Source: Bombella favorum (GTDB lineage: Bacteria; Pseudomonadota; Alphaproteobacteria; Acetobacterales; Acetobacteraceae). Taken from it: a DNA stretch of 64,000 bases. Below are positions 11,973 through 22,604 of the stretch, in pieces (the first letter of the stretch is position 1; every line of letters begins with the position of its first letter). A program made the translations under genes and the position numbers. The notes under the pieces were generated by a model that worked only from the letters and a program-made list of their open reading frames with translations, made no database searches and was not told the origin of the DNA. The stretch is taken from positions 434,001 to 498,000 of the forward strand of contig NZ_NWUS01000001.1 in the NCBI RefSeq assembly GCF_014048475.1, given 5' to 3'.

Positions 11973-12536
11973 CTACCTCCGTATTTGCGCTACGGTCGCT
12001 CTGAGATACTCCGTCCCCGTCAGGAGTGTCGGAATAACGGACAGCCAGAGCAACGCAGCCCCAATCACACCGAAACACCATGTTACGTCATGAAAAGAGC
12101 TAGAATCCCCCTGCCCCAGAATAAGAAACCCTATTGCCACCATCTGCACGCCTGTTTTCCATTTAGCCAGACGAGTGGAAGGGATCATTTCATTCCGGGA
12201 AGCCATATATTCCCGCAAGCCGCTGATCATAATCTCCCGCAGCATGATGAGAATAGCCGCATACAGCGAACAGAAGCGTAAGCCCCCCATTCCTGCAAGG
12301 GCTAGAAGAAGCCCCCCTACGAGAAGTTTATCCGCAATCGGATCCATCATCCGGCCGAGATCCGACGTCAGCCCCTGCTTACGGGCAAGAGCGCCATCAA
12401 GATAGTCAGTCACACAGGCGCCCACATACAGCAGAAACGCCAGATCCGCCCATAGGCCGCCACCCGCCAGACACGCAATCAGCACTGGGATCACAAGTAT
12501 ACGGAACAGCGTGAGAAGGTTGGGAAGATTGATCAC
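11973..12536 (-). CDS. pgsA: CDP-diacylglycerol--glycerol-3-phosphate 3-phosphatidyltransferase
   Basis: Makes phosphatidylglycerol phosphate, the precursor of phosphatidylglycerol and cardiolipin, at the inner membrane. The 187-residue protein has the CDP-alcohol phosphotransferase signature DYLDGALARKQGLTSD followed by GRMMDPIADK (the D-x2-DG-x2-AR-x8-G-x3-D-x3-D pattern), and about four membrane helices. The start is GTG at 12536. It lies 44 bases downstream of uvrC on the same strand, the usual alphaproteobacterial pair; moaD/moaE, which often follow, are absent here. Its product feeds the cardiolipin synthase encoded at 45-47 kb. Confidence 0.93.
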   Translation of the reverse strand: MINLPNLLTLFRILVIPVLIACLAGGGLWADLAFLLYVGACVTDYLDGALARKQGLTSDLGRMMDPIADKLLVGGLLLALAGMGGLRFCSLYAAILIMLREIMISGLREYMASRNEMIPSTRLAKWKTGVQMVAIGFLILGQGDSSSFHDVTWCFGVIGAALLWLSVIPTLLTGTEYLRATVAQIRR

Positions 12537-12580
12537 CTGATATCCCTAATGTGGAAAGCCATCCCCAACACAGTGCTCAG

Positions 12581-14458
12581 TCAGGGATTTTCGAGGACGT
12601 CACTCTGCTCTCTTACCCATTCTGGATGGAAATATCCATAAATGACCTGCGCCATTTCACGATTAATTCCTGGTACACGTTCCAGCTCTTCCAGAGCCGC
12701 CTGCCCAACCTGCCGAACAGAACCGAAACGGGTCAGCAATGCCTTCTTACGGGCAGGCCCAACACCAGGAATTTCATCAAGCCCAGAACGGGTCAATGCT
12801 CTAGAGCGTCCCGCCCTGTGTGTCGTGATAACAAAACGATGCACCTCATCTCGCAACCTCTGGAGATAGTACAGAACAGCATCATTGACAGGTAGCTGAA
12901 ATGGCTCTTTCCCCTCTACAAAAAACCATTCCCGCCCTGCGTTGCGATCCACCCCTTTGGCAATACCGACAACCGGAATGGAGGACAGCCCTCGCTCGGC
13001 TAGAATCTCCCGCACGACTCGCACCTGCCCCTTGCCACCGTCAATCAGCAGAAGGTCTGGCCAGCTTTCGCTTCCTGCATCATCAGGAGTCAACTGGGCA
13101 AAGCGGCGGGTCATGACTTCCTTCATCATGCCGAAATCATCCCCCGGAGCCACCGGCCCACGGATGGAAAACTTTCTGTAAGCCCGCTTCACAAAACCTT
13201 CTGGCCCGCCAACCACCATGGCCCCATAAGGAGCCTGCCCCATAAGATGGGAGTTGTCGTAAACTTCAATGCGTTTCGGTGGTGCAGGCAAGTCGAACAG
13301 ATCAGCAACTTTTTCCAACAGGACCGCCTGCCCAGCAGTTTCAGCTAGACGACGTTCCAGAGCTTCACGGGCATTGAGAATGGCATGATCCAACACCGCC
13401 TTCTTTTCTCCCCGCTGCGGCTGAAGCAACTGTACCTTCTGCCCCCGTTGCAGGCTCAGGGCCTCAGTAAGCAGGGGTTGCTCGGAAGGTTCACTATTCG
13501 TCATTATCTGCAAAGGAGGCTGCTTATCCTCGTAAAACTGAAGCAGAAATGCCGCCAGAACATCCGCTGCTGATGCATCTGCCTCGTGCCGGGGATAGAA
13601 CGCCCTGTTCCCGTTATTACGCCCCCCACGAATGAAGAAGACCTGTATGCAGCTCTGCCCCGCTTGCTGCCAGAGTGCCACCACGTCCGCTTCCTGAATA
13701 CTGATAGGGTTTATCGCCCCTGAAGCCCGAAGATTAGCAAACCCTCGGATACGGTCCCGGATGAGTGCTGCCCGCTCAAAAGCCAATTCTTCGGAGGCCT
13801 TTTCCATCTCTATGGTCAAACGCTGCTGTAACTCCCGTCCGCCACCACTCAGGAATTCCCTCGTCTGCTCCACAAGTGCCTGATATTCCGATGGGCTGAT
13901 ACGGTCCACACAGGGGGCAGAACAGCGTTTGATCTGGTGCAGCAAACAAGGCCGTGTGCGGGATTCGAAAACACTGTCTGTGCAAGTCCGCAACATGAAA
14001 GCCCGCTGGATGACCTGAATCGTCTGGTCCACAGCCCGAGATGATGCAAATGGCCCCCAGTATGTCGCCCCTTTAACCGGTTTCCCCCGTTGGCGCATCA
14101 AACGAGGGAAAGCGTGATCCCCGCTCAATAGGAGCCACGGATAGCTCTTATCGTCCCGCAGAAGGATATTGAAGCGGGGCTTCATCCGCTTGATGTAATT
14201 AGCCTCTAGCAGCAGCGCCTCGGCTTCGGTCCGAGTGACGACGATCTCCATGTTGACGGTCAAAGACACCATGAACCGCAAACGCTCTGGCAGGCGGGCA
14301 AGCTGCGTATAGGAGGTAACACGCTTCTTCAGGTTCAGAGCCTTGCCGACGTAAAGCACCTCGTCTTTTGCGCTCAACATCCGGTACACGCCGGGGCTTT
14401 CGGGAATCGTCTTAAGAGCCTTCCGAATCGCAGCAACGCCGTGAGGTGTATCAGCCAT
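12581..14458 (-). CDS. uvrC: Excinuclease ABC subunit C
   Basis: Makes the two incisions in nucleotide excision repair after UvrA/UvrB load on damage. The 625 residues show the N-terminal GIY-YIG nuclease (SPGVYRM ... [13 protein letters not shown], about 19-45), a UVR motif near 205-240, the UvrC RNase-H-like domain with [12 protein letters not shown] and [10 protein letters not shown], and C-terminal helix-hairpin-helix DNA-binding motifs ([18 protein letters not shown]). Length is normal. With mfd at 29-32.6 kb it serves transcription-coupled repair. Confidence 0.96.
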   Translation of the reverse strand: MADTPHGVAAIRKALKTIPESPGVYRMLSAKDEVLYVGKALNLKKRVTSYTQLARLPERLRFMVSLTVNMEIVVTRTEAEALLLEANYIKRMKPRFNILLRDDKSYPWLLLSGDHAFPRLMRQRGKPVKGATYWGPFASSRAVDQTIQVIQRAFMLRTCTDSVFESRTRPCLLHQIKRCSAPCVDRISPSEYQALVEQTREFLSGGGRELQQRLTIEMEKASEELAFERAALIRDRIRGFANLRASGAINPISIQEADVVALWQQAGQSCIQVFFIRGGRNNGNRAFYPRHEADASAADVLAAFLLQFYEDKQPPLQIMTNSEPSEQPLLTEALSLQRGQKVQLLQPQRGEKKAVLDHAILNAREALERRLAETAGQAVLLEKVADLFDLPAPPKRIEVYDNSHLMGQAPYGAMVVGGPEGFVKRAYRKFSIRGPVAPGDDFGMMKEVMTRRFAQLTPDDAGSESWPDLLLIDGGKGQVRVVREILAERGLSSIPVVGIAKGVDRNAGREWFFVEGKEPFQLPVNDAVLYYLQRLRDEVHRFVITTHRAGRSRALTRSGLDEIPGVGPARKKALLTRFGSVRQVGQAALEELERVPGINREMAQVIYGYFHPEWVREQSDVLENP

Positions 14459-14764
14459 TTTTCTTGGTTTTCCGCCAGTTTCTCGTGATTATGACAGTCC
14501 CTTTACACTCATCCACCATTCCTGTGGACAAAGCTGTGAATACTCCAAGGGTAAAAGCACACAGCATAGGGTTTCTCTTCTTTTTTCATAGATTGCCTAT
14601 TTTTTGAGCAAAGAATATAACAATATGAAAAATAACGATTTATGTGAGATTTTATTCCCTCCTTCCTCCCTTCCTTGCCCCCTACCAACCGAGTTGGCTG
14701 TCAATCCCGTTTATGAAAAAATTACCACGTAAAAAATACGCTAAATCCTTCCCAAAATGGAAAA
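14459..14764. other. AT-rich intergenic region upstream of uvrC
   Basis: 306 bases with no coding potential that I can support. The part from about 14570 to 14770 is clearly richer in A and T than the genes around it. It holds a small perfect hairpin CCAAC-CGA-GTTGG (14685-14697) and, on the minus strand, an isolated TTGACA (14699-14704) without a matching -10. The uvrC promoter is presumably here. No convincing terminator for the dipeptidase gene was seen. Confidence 0.5.
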
Positions 14765-15793
14765 TCATGTTTGACATTCTAATATTTTTTCTTCTGCCTT
14801 TTCCAAAAGTCTCAGCATATTACCCCCACAGACTGCCCGAATTTCATGCTCATCCAGCCCTGTCTGCTCTAATGCCTTGAGTAGATGGTGGGTCTCACTC
14901 GCATCCTGCCAGCCTTCTATCCCGCCCCCGCCATCAAAGTCGGACGAAATCCCTACATGTTCGATACCAATCCTACGGGCGACATACAGCACATGCTCCA
15001 CAAAGTCCCTCAGTGTACCGCCACCGCCTCGCCGCAGAAACGGCCCCATAGCCGTGATCTGGATCAGACCACCACTTGCCTTCAAGGCATCAAGTTGCCC
15101 GTCATCCAGATTGCGAGGATGGTCACACAAAGCCCGCACACAAGAGTGGCTAGCAAAGACCGGCACTGTGGATGTCTCCACCGCCTGCATCATGGTCTTG
15201 CGGGACGCATGAGACACATCAACCAACACGCCATGACGGTTCATCTCACCGATGACCTCTCGCCCCAAGGCCGACAACCCGCCATGGGCTTCTTCCGGCC
15301 CTTGTCGAACCACCGCTGAATCCGCCAGCAGATTATGGCCGTTGTGGGTCAGGGTCATGTAACGCACACCGTACCTACGAGCGAGATGACCAATTCGGGC
15401 CGGGTCATCCGCCAGTGGGTACCCATTCTCCATGACCGGAACTAACGCCACTTTCCCGGCCTCTGCCGCCTGACGTACATCTCGTGCTGTTCGACATAGG
15501 GCGGCCCTACCGGATACATGCAACGCCACCATCTCCTCCATGGCGTCCAGCATGGCCCCAGCCCGCCGCCAGGCTGCTTCATGCCCGACATCATCAAGAG
15601 CAGCCTGTGGAGTGTAAGCGGCCAGACAGGCTGCCCCTAGTCCCCCAACCTCTGCCTTAGGAATGGTAAAACGGCGTTCTGCTTCCCTTAGGGCAATGTC
15701 CGCCTGATCCCGCTTCTGCCAACAGGGAAGACCTTCCTCTGTCTTTTCTTCCCACGGGATATCAATATGACTGTCGATCATTAAAACGGACAT
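14765..15793 (-). CDS. Membrane-dipeptidase-like metallopeptidase, family M19
   Basis: A zinc-dependent dipeptidase of the renal dipeptidase (M19) fold, 342 residues. Metal-ligand motifs are visible: DSHIDIPW near the start (His-x-Asp), VDVSHAS, ASHSCVRALCDHPRNLDD, and HVGISSDFDG toward the end. No signal peptide or membrane helix is present, so it is probably cytoplasmic. AAGGAAAG precedes the ATG at 15793 by about 9 bases. Members cleave dipeptides, sometimes with D-residues; the substrate cannot be told from sequence. It diverges from xthA. Confidence 0.88.
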   Translation of the reverse strand: MSVLMIDSHIDIPWEEKTEEGLPCWQKRDQADIALREAERRFTIPKAEVGGLGAACLAAYTPQAALDDVGHEAAWRRAGAMLDAMEEMVALHVSGRAALCRTARDVRQAAEAGKVALVPVMENGYPLADDPARIGHLARRYGVRYMTLTHNGHNLLADSAVVRQGPEEAHGGLSALGREVIGEMNRHGVLVDVSHASRKTMMQAVETSTVPVFASHSCVRALCDHPRNLDDGQLDALKASGGLIQITAMGPFLRRGGGGTLRDFVEHVLYVARRIGIEHVGISSDFDGGGGIEGWQDASETHHLLKALEQTGLDEHEIRAVCGGNMLRLLEKAEEKILECQT

Positions 15794-15893
15794 ATGCAGG
15801 GTCTTTCCTTATCTATTCCCTTCAGATTGGCGCAAAACCTGTCAATCGCAAGATCTCCCTTGAAATTTCCAGCTCAAGAGGGGATCAGAAGAC

Positions 15894-16688
15894 ATGCGCC
15901 TTATTACATGGAATATCAATTCGCTCCGCCTCCGGCTGCCCTTGCTTCAACGTCTGATCGAAGAGCAGTCCCCTGATGTCATCTGCCTGCAAGAGACCAA
16001 GGTCCCGGACCCGCTCTACCCACAAGATGCTCTGGCAGAACTAGGTTTCCCTCACCAGCTTTATCGTGGGATGAAGAGTTACAACGGGGTCACCATTCTC
16101 TCCCGCACACCGCTGGAACCTGTTACCGACACGCCAGACTGGTGCGGCAAAACAGATTGCCGCCATGTGGCTGCAAATGTTCAGACAGACTCCGGCCCGG
16201 TGACCCTTCATAACTTTTATGTTCCTGCTGGGGGGGACATTCCTGATCCGCAAGAAAATCAGAAATTCGCCCATAAGCTTGCCTTCCTCGAGGAAGCAAC
16301 GGACTGGTTCACGACCAACCCGCCCAAGCGGAGCATCCTAGTCGGCGATCTCAACATCGCCCCATTGGAACATGATGTCTGGAACCACCGCCAGCTTCTA
16401 AAAATCGTCAGCCATACCCCACCAGAAACAACACGGCTGACCCATTGGCTCAATACCGGATTCGAAGACGCTATGCGGAAGGCGATTCCGGAACCTGAAA
16501 AACTCTTCACATGGTGGTCATACCGCAACCGGGATTGGAAAAAATCCAATAGAGGCCGCCGCCTGGATCATATCTGGACAACGCCGGATATTCTGCCCAG
16601 CCTAAAGAGCATCAATGTTCTCAGCCCCGTTCGGGACTGGACCTCCCCCTCCGATCATGTCCCTGTCCTGATGGATATCTCCCTCTAA
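15894..16688 (+). CDS. xthA: Exodeoxyribonuclease III
   Basis: An AP endonuclease and 3'-5' exonuclease of base excision repair. The 264 residues follow the EEP fold order: ITWNINSLR, CLQETKV (metal Glu), GDLNIAPLEHDVWN, WWSYRNRDWKKSNRGRRLDHIW and the final SDHVPVL. AGAGGGGATC precedes the ATG. The gene ends just before a hairpin terminator shared with the facing response regulator gene. Confidence 0.94.
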   Translation: MRLITWNINSLRLRLPLLQRLIEEQSPDVICLQETKVPDPLYPQDALAELGFPHQLYRGMKSYNGVTILSRTPLEPVTDTPDWCGKTDCRHVAANVQTDSGPVTLHNFYVPAGGDIPDPQENQKFAHKLAFLEEATDWFTTNPPKRSILVGDLNIAPLEHDVWNHRQLLKIVSHTPPETTRLTHWLNTGFEDAMRKAIPEPEKLFTWWSYRNRDWKKSNRGRRLDHIWTTPDILPSLKSINVLSPVRDWTSPSDHVPVLMDISL

Positions 16689-16710
16689 CCCGCTAGGCGG
16701 GCTCACAACA

Positions 16711-16746
16711 AAAAAAGGCTGGCAGCCTCCTTGTCAGCCTTTTTTG
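16711..16746. terminator. Bidirectional terminator between xthA and the response regulator gene
   Basis: AAAAAAGGCTGGCA pairs with TGTCAGCCTTTTTT around a 7-base loop, with A and T runs on both sides, so it can stop transcripts from either strand. A smaller CCCGC-TAG-GCGGG hairpin lies just before it (16689-16701). Confidence 0.88.
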
Positions 16747-16765
16747 CCTATTCTGTTCTCGAAAA

Positions 16766-17470
16766 TTAGAGGTCAGGATTGAGGCAGTAACCGCCGCCTT
16801 CCGTTAGCAGAATCCCCGCCCGCCCATGATCAGGCTCGATCTTCTGACGAAGACGGTAAATATGCGTCTCCAGCGTGTGTGTGGTTACCGAAGCATGATA
16901 GCCCCAGACCTCATGCAGCAATACATCCCGCTCTACCGGCTGCCCGCCAGCACGATAGAGATATTTCAGAATGGCCGTTTCTTTTTCCGTCAGATGAATC
17001 CGCTGACCCTTTTTCTGGTCTAGCAACTGCTTTCTGGCCGGATGGAACACATAAGGGCCGATATCGAAAACGACATCCTCACTATTCTCGAACAGACGCA
17101 GCTGTGCACGCAAGCGAGCCTTCAACTCACCCATGCGGAATGGCTTGGCAACATAATCATTCGCCCCGGCATCCAGCCCACGAATCACATCATCCTCATC
17201 ATGAGAGCCAGTCATCATGACGATAGGGATGTGAATCCCCTTCTCCCGTAGTTCTGCACAGAAATCCCGCCCGTCACCATCAGGCAGGTTCACATCCAGT
17301 AGAAGAATATCCGTTCGTCCACCCGAAGGGCGGCTTATCACACCCCGTGCTGCGGCAAGAGTGGCGGCCTGTTCAACCCGGTACGCTCCATCTTCCCCCA
17401 GCTGTTCTGCTAGCAAAAGACGCAAGGCATCATCATCGTCAACAATCAGTATTGAGTGATGAGCATTCAT
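16766..17470 (-). CDS. OmpR/PhoB-type response regulator without an adjacent kinase
   Basis: A DNA-binding response regulator of 234 residues. The receiver domain (about 5-120) has the acidic triad IVDDDD, the phospho-acceptor Asp59 in ILLLDVNLPDGDG, Thr in MMTGSHDE and Lys in NDYVAKPF. The C-terminal winged helix (about 135-232) ends with THTLETHIYRLRQKIE and GGGYCL. The start at 17470 (MNAHHSILIV) is used because the upstream in-frame extension lacks family similarity. No histidine kinase lies in the neighbouring genes, so its partner is elsewhere or it is regulated otherwise. The facing xthA neighbour and shared terminator are notable. Confidence 0.88.
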   Translation of the reverse strand: MNAHHSILIVDDDDALRLLLAEQLGEDGAYRVEQAATLAAARGVISRPSGGRTDILLLDVNLPDGDGRDFCAELREKGIHIPIVMMTGSHDEDDVIRGLDAGANDYVAKPFRMGELKARLRAQLRLFENSEDVVFDIGPYVFHPARKQLLDQKKGQRIHLTEKETAILKYLYRAGGQPVERDVLLHEVWGYHASVTTHTLETHIYRLRQKIEPDHGRAGILLTEGGGYCLNPDL

Positions 17471-17590
17471 GTTTCGAAAATCCCGTTCGTAGTGCCCTAA
17501 AATTCCCCCCCATACGCCCATGTAGACTGGACAGACAGAGGGACTGTCTTTCTAAAACGGCACTACACTACCCCGAATAGCGGCCGAGCA

Positions 17591-19444
17591 CTACGTCCCT
17601 GCACGCAGTTCTGCTTCCTCTTTTTTTGCATCCGTCTCTACCTCACGGGTCTCCGGTGCTTTCATCGACACGACGATATCCCCCATAACCGGCATGGTCC
17701 ATGCCCGATCTTCTGCCGAGCGAATGAAGATACCCGTCCCCCGGCGGATGATCAGCAGATCCAGCCGGTTCTCCTCTTTCCCAAACAGGTCTACCGTAGC
17801 ATCCGTCACGCTCTGGCTGACAAAACGCCACCCACGGCTAAACAGCGTATCAAAGAAAGTGTAGTTCCAACCCGGTTCCCCCAGCACCTTGCCACGAGCA
17901 TCACGGGAGAGGCCACGGTACAAGTCCAACCGGGCCACACCGGGGCTGACCTGATAGACCCGTTCCCGCCCCATATGCGGTGCCATATGGCCGCAAACCA
18001 TACCATTATAAATGGCATCCCCTGTCGTAGCGACCAGATAATCGGCGGGGCGTTCTTCCAACGCTTCCTGCCCAGCGGTTGAAAGCAATTCCGCCTTAAG
18101 CACCGGTACTCCACGGCGGGCAGCAGGCATGAGTTCCTGCGCTGTAGTATCCACCAACAGCACGGGCACCTTTTCATCATTCAGGCAGGCAGCCAGATCG
18201 GTTGACCACGCATTACCGCCCAGAATGACCAATGCGGGCTCGTTGGATAATGTCAGATGCAGGCGGCGAGCAAGCGGACCGAGCGAGAAGCCATGACAGA
18301 TCATCGTCACGGCGATCACGCAGAACACGGCTGGCATGACAAGATCCGCCGAGGCATAGCCCGCCTCCGATAGCTTGATACCAGCAGCACCAGCCACGGC
18401 CGCCGCAACAATCCCCCGGGGAGCAATCCACCCAACGAAGATCCGTTCCTGCCAGCTTATACTCGTCCCCAGCGTAGCCAGAAAAATGCAGAGCGGGCGA
18501 ACCACAAACAGCACAACGAGCGTCAACAGTAGAATGGGAATGGACAGTCTGGCCAGCACGGCCCGGTGCAAATCGGCTGTCAGCAAGATGAACAAAACAG
18601 AGACCATCAGGACAACAAGGGATTCCTTGGTCCGTTTCAGCTCATTCAGGCCGGGAATGTGCAGATTGGTCAACATCATGCCGAACACGGTCACGGCAAT
18701 CAGTCCGGCTCCCTCCATCGCCAACGTGCAGGCTTCGAAAATGACCAGAGCCAATGTGACCATAATGGGAACCTTCAAAAGTTCCGGCATCAGGTCCCGC
18801 GTAAAGAGGTAGCGCATCAGATAAGCGGGCAGAATCCCCGCTGCTACGGAGATCGCCCCCGCCACCAGCATATCCGGCAAGGTATGGACAAAAAACAGCT
18901 GCTTGTGCAGGTCGACATGCAGAAGCATGACCTGCATCACCACAGCAGCCAGAATAGCCCCTACTGGGTCATTAACAATGGCCTCCCACCGCAGGAAAGC
19001 GGCCACACGGGGCTGGAGCTTAGCACTTCGCAACAGAGGCAGAATGACTGTCGGCCCCGTTACCACAATAATAGCCCCGAAAAGGAAAGACGTTCCCCAT
19101 TCCAGATGGGCGACATAATGAGCGGCCAGTGCCCCTAATATCCAGTTGATAGGCAGGGCCACCATTGTCAGGCGGGCCACGCCCTGCCCTGCCTCCCGCA
19201 GCTGCCGAATATCCAGCACCATCCCGCCTTCAAAAACGATCAGGGCCACCAGCATATTCACCAAGGGACGGAACGCATGGCCTAGTACTTCTGAAGGATG
19301 GAGCCACCCCAGCACGGGGCCAAAAAGCAACCCCATGGCAAAAAGCAGCACAATAGCTGGCAAGCGTAAACGCCACGCAACCCACTGCGCCAGCATCCCG
19401 GCCCCGAATGTCAGCACCACCCAAAAAAGAACGTCATAGGCCAT
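17591..19444 (-). CDS. CPA1-type cation:proton antiporter with C-terminal nucleotide-binding-like domain
   Basis: A 617-residue inner-membrane exchanger. About 11-13 hydrophobic helices fill residues 1-385, with conserved-looking phrases FEGGMVLDIRQLR, VVTGPTVILPLLR and WEAIVNDPVGAILAAVVMQ (paired Asn-Asp of the CPA family) and WIAPRGIVAAAVAG. From about 395 a soluble domain resembling the TrkA-N fold begins (LVILGGNAW ... VPVLLVDTT), followed by a region with NRLDLLIIRRG resembling RCK C-terminal parts. The glycine loop reads GGNAWS rather than GxGxxG, so nucleotide binding may be lost or changed. It could exchange Na+ or K+ for protons. A charged tail (KKEEAELRAGT) ends it. Confidence 0.85.
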   Translation of the reverse strand: MAYDVLFWVVLTFGAGMLAQWVAWRLRLPAIVLLFAMGLLFGPVLGWLHPSEVLGHAFRPLVNMLVALIVFEGGMVLDIRQLREAGQGVARLTMVALPINWILGALAAHYVAHLEWGTSFLFGAIIVVTGPTVILPLLRSAKLQPRVAAFLRWEAIVNDPVGAILAAVVMQVMLLHVDLHKQLFFVHTLPDMLVAGAISVAAGILPAYLMRYLFTRDLMPELLKVPIMVTLALVIFEACTLAMEGAGLIAVTVFGMMLTNLHIPGLNELKRTKESLVVLMVSVLFILLTADLHRAVLARLSIPILLLTLVVLFVVRPLCIFLATLGTSISWQERIFVGWIAPRGIVAAAVAGAAGIKLSEAGYASADLVMPAVFCVIAVTMICHGFSLGPLARRLHLTLSNEPALVILGGNAWSTDLAACLNDEKVPVLLVDTTAQELMPAARRGVPVLKAELLSTAGQEALEERPADYLVATTGDAIYNGMVCGHMAPHMGRERVYQVSPGVARLDLYRGLSRDARGKVLGEPGWNYTFFDTLFSRGWRFVSQSVTDATVDLFGKEENRLDLLIIRRGTGIFIRSAEDRAWTMPVMGDIVVSMKAPETREVETDAKKEEAELRAGT

Positions 19445-19598
19445 AGGGGGTATATTTCCTCCAGTCAGACAGAACCGCCCGCCCCCTACAAGACGGGCAG
19501 GAAGGGCACCATCCGATAGTAGTCATTTTAATGACAGAGGCACAAATCTGCGGTACTGCCAAACTACAAACTGGATAATCCGGCCCCTCTACATAGGG

Positions 19599-20912
19599 TC
19601 AAACCGCCGCTGCCTTCTCCATAGTCGCCACGAAGAAGCCATCTGTTCCAAAACCATGCGGTGTCAGAGAGAAAAGGGCCTCATTACGCAGGGCTTCCGG
19701 CAAGAGGGCAGACCGTTTCTCGGCAGGCAGAAGGCTGTATTTCTCCTGCCTTTTCAGAAAAGCTTCAATCTGTTTCTGGTTCTCGACACCCAGCAAAGAG
19801 CAGGTCGCATAAACCAGCTTCCCACCCGGGCGAACGAGACGGGCCGCAATATCAAGAATGGCAGCCTGTTTGACACAAAGCTCCTTGATGTCCTCTTCCG
19901 TTAAACGCAAGCGGGCATCGGGATTGCGCCGCCATGTGCCTGTGCCGGAACAAGGTGCATCAACCAGAACCGTATCAAACTGCCCCTCTCGCCGCTTTGC
20001 CCATTTGTCACCTTCGCTCAACAGATGACGGGTTACGTTATGCACACCCGCCCGGCGTAGGCGTTTTGTGGCACCATCCAACCGCACCCGGGAAACATCG
20101 CAAGCAACGATCTGCCCCTTATTTTCCATCGTCATGGCAAGGGCCAACGTCTTCCCAGCAGCACCGGCACAGTAATCGAGCAGCCTCTGCCCCGGTCCAG
20201 CATCTACGGCAGCGGCAATCAGCTGACTGCCTTCATCCTGAATCTCCACGATCCCTTCCCGGAATAAGGCCGCCGCTGTAACGGGCTGACGCCCTTCCAG
20301 ACGGATGCCCCACGGAGAAAGAGCCGTTGGCTCACCATGAAACCCCTCCCGCTTGAGACGGCGCAGGGCTTCCTCCCTTGTGGCCTTGAGCAGATTCACC
20401 CGAAGATCCAACGAGGGAGCCCCCATAAGGGCACGCATTTCCTCTTCCAGTCGGTCCCCGAAATCTTCTTCTAGGTAAGGCTGTAGCCAATCGGGATATT
20501 CCAACCGGACTGGAAGAGACTGCTTTTCACTGCTAATCTCCTGCCCTTCCAGAGCCTCCAGCATGACCATCTCACGGTCACTCAATGGGGCGGGCGCATA
20601 ACGCTCCCCATTAAACAGGGCCTGAATAGAAGAAAGAGGCTGCCCGACAAAATGCAGCATGGCTGCACAAAGCAGCCTCGGGGAAATATCTTCATCCCGA
20701 TAGCGTAGGTCTGCCCGCAGATGCCAATGCAACCGCCGCCATGCCCGCAGAACATCCCACGCAAGCGTAGAAATAGCTCTACGATCTCCACCGCCAATAT
20801 AGCGGCGTTCACGGAAGAAATTGTTAGCTACGGCATCAGCCGGGCGGTGCGGTGCGTTCTGGATCGCACAAAGCAGATCAATCGCACCAGAAAGACGAGC
20901 AGCGGGGGTCAT
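19599..20912 (-). CDS. rsmB: RsmB/NOP family 5-methylcytosine RNA methyltransferase
   Basis: Probably methylates a cytosine of 16S rRNA. The 437-residue protein has an N-terminal helical region (about 1-150), a PUA/ferredoxin-like middle part (LDLRVNLLKATREEALRRL), then the SAM-dependent methyltransferase: LLDYCAGAAGKTLALA, VDAPCSGTGTWRRNPDAR (one catalytic Cys) and YATCSLLGVEN (the second). Both cysteines required for m5C chemistry are present. It might equally be called a RsmB-like protein with another target. It lies 60 bases after guaB on the same strand. Confidence 0.87.
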   Translation of the reverse strand: MTPAARLSGAIDLLCAIQNAPHRPADAVANNFFRERRYIGGGDRRAISTLAWDVLRAWRRLHWHLRADLRYRDEDISPRLLCAAMLHFVGQPLSSIQALFNGERYAPAPLSDREMVMLEALEGQEISSEKQSLPVRLEYPDWLQPYLEEDFGDRLEEEMRALMGAPSLDLRVNLLKATREEALRRLKREGFHGEPTALSPWGIRLEGRQPVTAAALFREGIVEIQDEGSQLIAAAVDAGPGQRLLDYCAGAAGKTLALAMTMENKGQIVACDVSRVRLDGATKRLRRAGVHNVTRHLLSEGDKWAKRREGQFDTVLVDAPCSGTGTWRRNPDARLRLTEEDIKELCVKQAAILDIAARLVRPGGKLVYATCSLLGVENQKQIEAFLKRQEKYSLLPAEKRSALLPEALRNEALFSLTPHGFGTDGFFVATMEKAAAV

Positions 20913-20972
20913 GGCCCCCGCCTACTCTGTTTCCTTCCATCAGGAAAGAAAAAAATTACCTTTTAAAGCCAA

Positions 20973-22496
<1,524 letters not shown>

Positions 22497-22604
22497 CTAG
22501 GTCAGCTTATCACCACTAAAAGGGTCATTAAGCTGTTGGCAGGGTCTCATAACGCACTATCTGGCCATAGGCAAAGGAAAACGGCCTACCATTGGTCATC
22601 ATCC

